Shown here piece by piece: positions 1 through 4,220 of a stretch of DNA of 6,954 nt (its first letter is position 1; each line of letters begins with the position of its first letter). Under the pieces are notes generated by a model that saw only the letters and a program-made list of their open reading frames with translations, was not told where the DNA came from and did no database searches. The translations under genes were made by a program, and so were the position numbers. Source of the DNA: Lysobacteraceae bacterium (GTDB lineage Bacteria; Pseudomonadota; Gammaproteobacteria; Xanthomonadales; Xanthomonadaceae); NCBI GenBank assembly GCA_027483745.1, contig JAIXTZ010000060.1, positions 1 to 6,954 on the forward strand, in the 5' to 3' direction.

Positions 1-61
1 CCCAGACGCGCAGGCCGACCTTGGTCAGACGGTCTTGGAAGGTGACTTTCGAAGCGCTCAT
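1..61 (-). CDS. pilJ: N-terminus of probable PilJ, type IV pilus methyl-accepting receptor (partial)
   Basis: An ATG at 61-59 opens a frame that runs off the left edge after 20 codons; it begins MSASKVTFQDRL and ends KVGLRVW. A GAGG ribosome binding site (complement of 71-74) lies 9 nt upstream. The peptide is too short to identify by itself. The name rests on position: it is the next gene after pilG and pilI on the same strand, where pilJ, the membrane chemoreceptor of the Pil-Chp pathway, sits in related bacteria. The visible residues would be the cytoplasmic N-tail just before a first transmembrane helix, which would lie outside the window. It is separated from pilI by 65 bp, the only non-overlapping junction of this operon in view. 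It could be another gene if the order is rearranged. Confidence 0.6.
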   Translation of the reverse strand, partial: MSASKVTFQDRLTKVGLRVW

Positions 62-91
62 TACATCGGACCTCGGATCGGAACGGGTTGA

Positions 92-115
92 CTCAAGCTG
101 GGGCGCGGCTCAAGC
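92..115. repeat. Short direct repeat CTCAAGC in the pilI-pilJ gap
   Basis: CTCAAGC occurs at 92-98 and again at 109-115, a 17-bp period, inside the 65-bp gap between pilI and the probable pilJ. No hairpin, T-tract or clear promoter hexamers accompany it. It may be chance in GC-rich sequence. Confidence 0.25.
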
Positions 116-126
116 GGGTACGGCGG

Positions 127-654
127 TCAGGCAGCGGCCTGGCGGAATTCGGGAGTGCGGGACAGCAGCGGGATGTCGAGGACGCCCCACGTCACGTCGG
201 CGACGCGGTAGGCGCGGGCGATGACCGCGGCGTAGCGGCCCTCCAGCGATTCCGGCCGGTCGATGAGCTGGGCGTCGTTGAACGAGCGTTGGCCGTAGAG
301 CTCGTCGGCCAGAAGGATGACGTTGCCGCCCGGCTGCTTCACCAACAGGCAGCGCTGCCCTTCATTGACGGCGCTGCGTTCGCCCTCGAGGAACTGCTTG
401 AGATCGACGACGCCGTAGAGGCTGCCGCGGACGTTGGCGAGGCCGAGCATCCAGGGCTGCGAGCCCGGCACGGCGGTGATCGCGGGCAGGCTGATGATTT
501 CCACCACGTCGCCGAACGCGCCGACGAGGCGGTGCTTGCCGATGCGGAAGCCCACGCCTCGCCAGTGGCCCGGCGCTTCGACGAGTTCCGGCCGTCCCGG
601 CTGGTGGGCGAGCGAGCGGCGCTCGTAGTCGAGGAGCAGGTCGAAGGCGCTCAT
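127..654 (-). CDS. pilI: PilI, CheW-like adaptor of the Pil-Chp twitching chemosensory system
   Basis: This 175-residue protein is a single CheW domain (about residues 30-165) with no membrane segment, the usual size for PilI. CheW-type landmarks include GVGFRIGKHRLVG (33-45), a GLANVRGSLYGVVDL core (71-85) and a LLADELYGQRSF strand (114-125). In the Pil-Chp pathway PilI is expected to couple the receptor PilJ to the histidine kinase ChpA/PilL at the pole, controlling type IV pilus extension and retraction. Its ATG overlaps the pilG stop as ATGA (651-654). The 20 bases upstream have no good Shine-Dalgarno sequence, so translation probably depends on coupling to pilG. A general CheW is the alternative, but the pilG neighbour makes PilI much the better name. 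Confidence 0.9.
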   Translation of the reverse strand: MSAFDLLLDYERRSLAHQPGRPELVEAPGHWRGVGFRIGKHRLVGAFGDVVEIISLPAITAVPGSQPWMLGLANVRGSLYGVVDLKQFLEGERSAVNEGQRCLLVKQPGGNVILLADELYGQRSFNDAQLIDRPESLEGRYAAVIARAYRVADVTWGVLDIPLLSRTPEFRQAAA

Positions 655-1052
655 GCGGCGGGGGCGTAGCGGCGGACGACGTCGAGCAGTTCGTCGCGCG
701 TGAACGGCTTGGTGAGGTACTGCTCGGAGCCGACGATGCGGCCGCGTGCCTTGTCGAACAGGCCGTCCTTCGAGGACAGCATGATCACCGGCGTGTTCTT
801 GAAGAGCTGGTTGGACTTGATGAGGGCGCAGGTCTGATAGCCATCGAGGCGCGGCATCATGATGTCCACGAAGATCACCTGCGGCTGCACCTCGGCGATG
901 CGGCCGAGCGCCTCGAAGCCGTCGTTCGCGGTCACGACCTCACAGCCCTCCTTCTTGAGCAGGGTTTCCGCCGTACGGCGGATGGTCTTCGAGTCATCGA
1001 TGACCATGACCCTCAGGCCCGCCAGTGCGCCGGACTCGTTGCTTTCACTCAT
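651..1052 (-). CDS. pilG: PilG, CheY-like single-domain response regulator of twitching motility
   Basis: This 133-residue protein is one receiver domain with no output domain. Expected residues are present: the acidic pair D19-D20 in MVIDDSKTIRRT, phosphoacceptor D63 in FVDIMMPRLDGYQTC, S93/S94 in MLSSKDG, and K115 in YLTKPF. As recalled, the MMPRLDGYQTCALIK and KDGLFDKARGRIVGS stretches match Pseudomonas PilG closely and not PilH. PilG is known to be phosphorylated by the Pil-Chp kinase and to promote pilus extension and polar signalling. I chose ATG 1052 because a GGGG-type ribosome binding site lies 7 nt upstream; the longer frame from TTG 1064 starts inside that site. It is the first gene of a minus-strand operon (pilG-pilI-pilJ), divergent from gshB, as in Pseudomonas. 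No pilH follows it. Confidence 0.95.
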   Translation of the reverse strand: MSESNESGALAGLRVMVIDDSKTIRRTAETLLKKEGCEVVTANDGFEALGRIAEVQPQVIFVDIMMPRLDGYQTCALIKSNQLFKNTPVIMLSSKDGLFDKARGRIVGSEQYLTKPFTRDELLDVVRRYAPAA

Positions 1053-1057
1053 CGCTA

Positions 1058-1063
1058 TCCCCA
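1058..1063 (-). promoter_or_regulatory. Ribosome binding site that sets the pilG start
   Basis: On the minus strand TGGGGA lies just upstream of ATG 1052-1050. It overlaps the TTG at 1064-1062 that would add four residues, so ATG is the better start. Confidence 0.6.
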
Positions 1064-1113
1064 AAAGTGCCGTCGGCGGAGGCCCGGACAGGCCATGGCG
1101 CGCCGCAACGCAA

Positions 1114-1144
1114 CCTATATCCCAGTGTCAACAAAACGTGTCAA
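1114..1144 (-). promoter_or_regulatory. Predicted sigma-70 promoter of the pilG operon, with duplicated -35 hexamer
   Basis: Read on the minus strand, a perfect TTGACA (1144-1139) is followed by GATATAGG. TATAGG (1119-1114) is 19 nt away, and the overlapping GATATA (1121-1116) is 17 nt away. A second perfect TTGACA lies inside the spacer at 1131-1126, and both copies are followed by C, giving a TTGACAC direct repeat with a 13-bp period. The second copy has no good -10 at 17 nt. Initiation would be expected near 1105-1110, giving a leader of about 55 nt before the pilG ATG. The region is AT-richer than its surroundings. No known regulator site is recognised. This is a prediction from hexamer matches only. 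Confidence 0.6.
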
Positions 1145-1235
1145 GCCCGCGCCGCGCTTCATGATTCCATGCTCAGCGGCGCCTGCGCCCCCCTGATACC
1201 CTGTTTCACATTCTCGCACCGAAGGGCGGTTCCGG

Positions 1236-2183
1236 ATGCAGCGTCGGCTGGCCGTGGTGATGGACCCCATCGAGTCCATCAAAATCGTGAAGGACTCCAC
1301 ATTTGCGATGCTGCTCGAAGCCCAACGTCGCGGTTGGGCCTTGCATTACGTCGTCCCAGGCAGCCTCGGATTCCGGGGCGGCGTGGCAGGCGGACGACTG
1401 GCGCCCCTGCGGGTGAAGGACGACAAGGCCGGTTGGTTCGAACGGGGCGAGGCCACGTGGCGCCCCTTGGGCGACATGGACCAGGTGCTGATGCGCAAGG
1501 ATCCACCCGTCGACGCGGACTTCGTGCATGACACGCAGGTGCTGGCGGCGGCGCAACGGCAGGGGGCGGCCGTCACCAACGACCCGGCCGGCCTGCTGGA
1601 GCTCAATGAGAAGCTGGGCGCCCTGATGTTCCCCGACTGCATCCCGCCCACCCTGGTGAGCCGGGAGGCTGCCGAATTCAAGGCGTTCGCCGCGGAACAC
1701 GGCGAGGTGGTGCTGAAGACGCTCGACGGCATGGGCGGGCGCTCGATCTTCCGCAGCCGGCACGGCGACCCGAACTTCAACGTGATCCTCGAGACCCTGA
1801 CCGCCGACGGCCGGCATCTCGCCATGGCGCAGCGTTTCCTTCCCGAGATCGCCGACGGCGACAAGCGGGTGCTACTGGTGGATGGCGAACCGGTCTCGCA
1901 CTGCCTTGCGCGCATCCCGCAGGGCACGGAGTTCCGCGGCAACCTTGCCGCCGGCGGACGGGGCGAGGTGCGGCCACTGACCGAGCGCGACCGCGAGATC
2001 GCCGCCATCGTCGGGCCGGAGATGAGGCGGCGCGGCATGCGATTCGTCGGCCTCGACGTGATCGGTGGGCACCTCACGGAAGTGAACGTCACCAGCCCGA
2101 CCTGCATCCGCGAGATCGACGCCGTCGCCGGCCTGAACATCGCCGGCATCCTCTTCGACGCGCTGGAGCGCGGCCCGGCGTGA
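1236..2183 (+). CDS. gshB: Glutathione synthetase (ATP-grasp)
   Basis: GshB makes glutathione from gamma-glutamylcysteine, glycine and ATP in the cytosol, the second step of the pathway. The 315 residues match the usual E. coli-type length (about 316). Family signatures run along the whole protein: VVMDPIESIKIVKDSTFAML (7-26), MRKDPP (86-91), LNEKL (123-127), the flexible ATP-grasp region around LDGMGG (163-168), GDKRVLLVDGEPV (208-220), RGNLAAGGRGE (234-244) and the C-terminal TEVNVTSPTCIREID (281-295). ATG 1236 follows an AAGGG ribosome binding site by 9 nt and places the conserved VVMDP strand right at the N-terminus. It is divergent from pilG, and its stop overlaps the downstream TonB-like start by 4 bp. 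Linkage of gshB to pilG and a tonB is known in Pseudomonas. No gshA is in view, and nothing looks degraded. Confidence 0.97.
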   Translation: MQRRLAVVMDPIESIKIVKDSTFAMLLEAQRRGWALHYVVPGSLGFRGGVAGGRLAPLRVKDDKAGWFERGEATWRPLGDMDQVLMRKDPPVDADFVHDTQVLAAAQRQGAAVTNDPAGLLELNEKLGALMFPDCIPPTLVSREAAEFKAFAAEHGEVVLKTLDGMGGRSIFRSRHGDPNFNVILETLTADGRHLAMAQRFLPEIADGDKRVLLVDGEPVSHCLARIPQGTEFRGNLAAGGRGEVRPLTERDREIAAIVGPEMRRRGMRFVGLDVIGGHLTEVNVTSPTCIREIDAVAGLNIAGILFDALERGPA

Positions 2184-3088
2184 GCGTGCGCAGCGATCCA
2201 CCCACGGCGGAGCGCCACGCCGCGACGCCGCCGGACGGCGTCGGCCCGGCACAGCGCCTGACCGCGACCACCCTGCTCGGGATGATCGTGATCGGCATCG
2301 TGGTGCTCGGCATCAGCTTCGGCCGCGACGACGCGGCTCCGGTCACCCCCACGCTGGACGTCATCCTGACCGAAACGGCCAGCCGCACGCCGCCCGAGAA
2401 AGCGGATTTCCTCGCGCAGGCCAGCCACCAGGGCGGCGGTGACAGCGAGGAAAGTCAGCGCCCGCGCGACGCCGTCAGCGCGCCGGTGCCCAAGCTGGAG
2501 GACGGCATCGCGCCGGTGCCGATCCGCGCCCAGTCGCCGCGCCCGCAGGACGCGACGCCGATGCCGGTGGTGACGACCGTGGCCACCGGGCTTGAGCCGG
2601 CGCCGCGCGAGCGCCCGACGCCGGAAACGCCGCCGACGCCCCTGCCCCTCGGCGAGCAGCTGCTGGAACAGCAGCTCGAAATGGCCCGACTGGCGGCCGA
2701 AGTGGAGCGCCGCGAAGCGCAGTACGCGCGGCGGCCGAAGCGCAAGTTCGTCTCGGCGAGCACGCAGGAGTACGCCTACGCGCAGTACCTGAAGGCCTGG
2801 GTGGAGCGGGTCGAGCGCGTCGGCAACGCCAATTACCCAGAACGCGCCCGCGCCGAGCGCCTCGAAGGCCGGCTGGTGATGACCGTGGCCGTGCGCCGCA
2901 ACGGCAGCGTCGAATCGGTCGTGTTGAACACCCCCAGTCGTTACGAAGTGTTGAACCAGGCCGCGCGGCGCATCGTCGAACTCGCCGGCCCCTACCCCGC
3001 CGTGCCGCAGACCGGGGAACGGGTCGACGTGCTGCACATCACCCGCACCTGGCACTTCCGCAACGGTGCGGTGAGCAGCGAGGACTAG
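2180..3088 (+). CDS. TonB-family energy transducer, TonB3-like (pilus-linked)
   Basis: This 302-residue protein has a short cytoplasmic N-tail (1-26), one transmembrane helix (about 27-47), a proline-rich periplasmic linker (about 50-155, without long EP/KP repeats), a charged predicted helix (156-190) and a TonB C-terminal domain (about 196-294). That last domain contains the typical NYPERARAERLEGRL segment (218-232), a strand with RRNGSVESV (239-247) and a final TRTWHF strand. TonB proteins span the periplasm and pass inner-membrane proton energy from ExbB/ExbD to outer-membrane partners. P. aeruginosa TonB3 lies beside gshB and pilG and is needed for type IV pilus assembly and twitching, so a similar role is inferred here. 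The GTG start at 2180 forms a GTGA overlap with gshB, with GGAG 11 nt upstream. The helix has no histidine; the usual Ser-x3-His pair appears as Gly34 and Ile38. No exbB/exbD is nearby. Confidence 0.85.
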   Translation: MSVRSDPPTAERHAATPPDGVGPAQRLTATTLLGMIVIGIVVLGISFGRDDAAPVTPTLDVILTETASRTPPEKADFLAQASHQGGGDSEESQRPRDAVSAPVPKLEDGIAPVPIRAQSPRPQDATPMPVVTTVATGLEPAPRERPTPETPPTPLPLGEQLLEQQLEMARLAAEVERREAQYARRPKRKFVSASTQEYAYAQYLKAWVERVERVGNANYPERARAERLEGRLVMTVAVRRNGSVESVVLNTPSRYEVLNQAARRIVELAGPYPAVPQTGERVDVLHITRTWHFRNGAVSSED

Positions 3089-3825
3089 GACCCGCCAGCG
3101 CCGGCCTTCGCCGCGCGGGCCTCGGCCTGTTCGGCCGACGTCAGGGCGACCTTGTCGCGAAGGTAGGCGGGCTCCAGACGCTCCGGCGCCACCGCATGTC
3201 CACGGGCGAACGCGCAGGCCGCGATGCGGGCTACGGCCGAGGCGGTGGGCAGGGCCTCAGCGTCGACCCGCGCCAGTCGGCCGGCAAGCGTGGCGCACCA
3301 CACCGCACCACCCGCGGCGAAGCCGGTACCGACGCCGACTCGCCCCAGATCGGTCACGGGCCAACGGGCCAGAAGCGCCGCAGCGGCCTCGCCGATCGGC
3401 AGCAAGGCCTCCTCCGCCAGTGGCTGCGGCATGCCTTCCGCGTCGGCGCGGAACTCGCCGACGTAGAGCTCGCCCATCCGGGCGTCGATCGCGGCCAGCA
3501 CCGGCCCCTCGGCGAGGAACGGCTGGGCGAGCGCGGCCAGCGTGGACACCGGCACGACCGGCCGATCCAGCCCGAGCGCGATGCCCTGCACCAGGCTGAT
3601 GGCCAAGCGAACACCAGTGAAGGCGCCCGGGCCGACGCCGACGGCCAGCGCGTCGAGCTGCGACTTGGCGACGCCCGCTTCCGCCAGCAGCACCTCCGCC
3701 CACGGCAAGGCGAGCTCGGCATGCCGCCGAGGCGCGACCTCATGGCGCGCCAGCAAGCGGCCGTCGTGCCACAGCGCGACCGAGCAGGCCTCGGTGGCGA
3801 GTTCGAAGGCGAGGAGCGTACTCAC
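3085..3825 (-). CDS. tsaB: TsaB, tRNA t6A37 threonylcarbamoyltransferase complex subunit
   Basis: TsaB (formerly YeaZ) is the ASKHA-fold partner that binds TsaD and TsaE and is required for N6-threonylcarbamoyladenosine at position 37 of ANN-decoding tRNAs. This step is usually essential. The 246 residues (E. coli about 231) show the family pattern: LAFELATEACSVALW (5-19), RRHAE (33-37), the VGPGAFTGVRLAISLVQGIALG glycine-rich region (64-85), VPVSTLAALA (91-100) and AAIDARMGELYVGEF (111-125). The Ala-rich C-tail (about 231-246) explains the extra length. The start is GTG 3825, with GGGAG (complement of 3834-3838) 8 nt upstream, overlapping the preceding VOC gene's stop as GTGA. Its own TAG shares a CTAG palindrome with the stop of the convergent TonB-like gene. 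It is the last gene of the minus-strand operon. Neither tsaD nor tsaE is in view. Confidence 0.95.
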   Translation of the reverse strand: MSTLLAFELATEACSVALWHDGRLLARHEVAPRRHAELALPWAEVLLAEAGVAKSQLDALAVGVGPGAFTGVRLAISLVQGIALGLDRPVVPVSTLAALAQPFLAEGPVLAAIDARMGELYVGEFRADAEGMPQPLAEEALLPIGEAAAALLARWPVTDLGRVGVGTGFAAGGAVWCATLAGRLARVDAEALPTASAVARIAACAFARGHAVAPERLEPAYLRDKVALTSAEQAEARAAKAGAGGS

Positions 3826-4220
3826 GACGGCGGCTCCCAGAGTTCGATCAGGTGGTCTTCCGGGTCGAGCACGTAGCGGAAGCGGCCGAATTCGCCGTCC
3901 TCCCCGCGATCAAGCACGCGGCAGCCGGAGGCTCGCAGGCGCACGACCAGCGCTTCGACGCCGTCGACGCGCAGATTGAGCATGAAGGCGTGCGGCGAGG
4001 GCTCGAAGTACTCGGTGCCGGCGGCGAACGGCGACCAGTTCGTGTAAGCGTCGGGGTTCGGATCGTCAGCGTTGCGGAAGATCGCGCCGCCCCAGGCTTC
4101 GATGGGGAAACCGAGGTGCTCGGCGTACCACGCCGCCAGGGCCTCCGGATCGCGCGACTTGAAGAACACGCCGCCGAGGCCGGTCACGCGGCCGGGGCGC
4201 GAAGGAGGATCAGCGGGCAT
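3822..4220 (-). CDS. VOC/glyoxalase-fold family protein, substrate unknown
   Basis: This 132-residue protein has two repeats of the vicinal oxygen chelate fold (about 12-72 and 78-129). The first opens VTGLGGVFFKSRDPEALAAWY (12-32) and the second ends VLDPEDHLIELWEP (117-130), a typical VOC ending whose Glu is often a metal ligand. The first-strand metal ligand (His or Gln in glyoxalase I) is absent, with Gly-Gly-Val there instead, so metal catalysis is uncertain. There is no signal peptide. I chose ATG 4220 because GGAG (complement of 4228-4231) sits 7 nt upstream; it overlaps the yoaA stop by 11 bp. A further ATG at 4238 would add six residues. Longer upstream extension is out of place because it runs through yoaA in another frame. 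It lies between yoaA and tsaB, which are adjacent in E. coli. Its function cannot be given; glyoxalase or bleomycin-resistance labels would be generic. Confidence 0.85.
   Translation of the reverse strand: MPADPPSRPGRVTGLGGVFFKSRDPEALAAWYAEHLGFPIEAWGGAIFRNADDPNPDAYTNWSPFAAGTEYFEPSPHAFMLNLRVDGVEALVVRLRASGCRVLDRGEDGEFGRFRYVLDPEDHLIELWEPPS

Noticed and set aside
88..669. A 193-codon plus-strand frame opposite pilI
   Set aside because: It is the antisense shadow of pilI, with biased composition and no domain.
1091..1104. Overlapping palindromes GCCATGGC and GGCGCGCC in the pilG leader
   Set aside because: Short perfect palindromes are common at this GC content. There is no loop, T-tract or conserved structure to suggest a regulatory hairpin.
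1194..1202. TGATACCCT as an extended -10 element for gshB
   Set aside because: Only three of six bases fit TATAAT and no -35 hexamer is found at a suitable distance, so the gshB promoter remains unlocated.
1346..3055. A 569-codon open frame on the minus strand
   Set aside because: It lies antisense to gshB and the TonB-like gene, both strongly supported. Its product is rich in Arg, His and Ala with no recognisable domain, as expected of a shadow frame in GC-rich DNA.
3086..3160. GC-rich inverted segments near the tonB/tsaB junction as a bidirectional terminator
   Set aside because: The short GGCC/GGCC pairings lie within tsaB coding sequence and no T-tract follows on either strand.
3196..3876. 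A 226-codon plus-strand frame opposite tsaB
   Set aside because: It is an antisense shadow of tsaB, which has full family motifs on the other strand.
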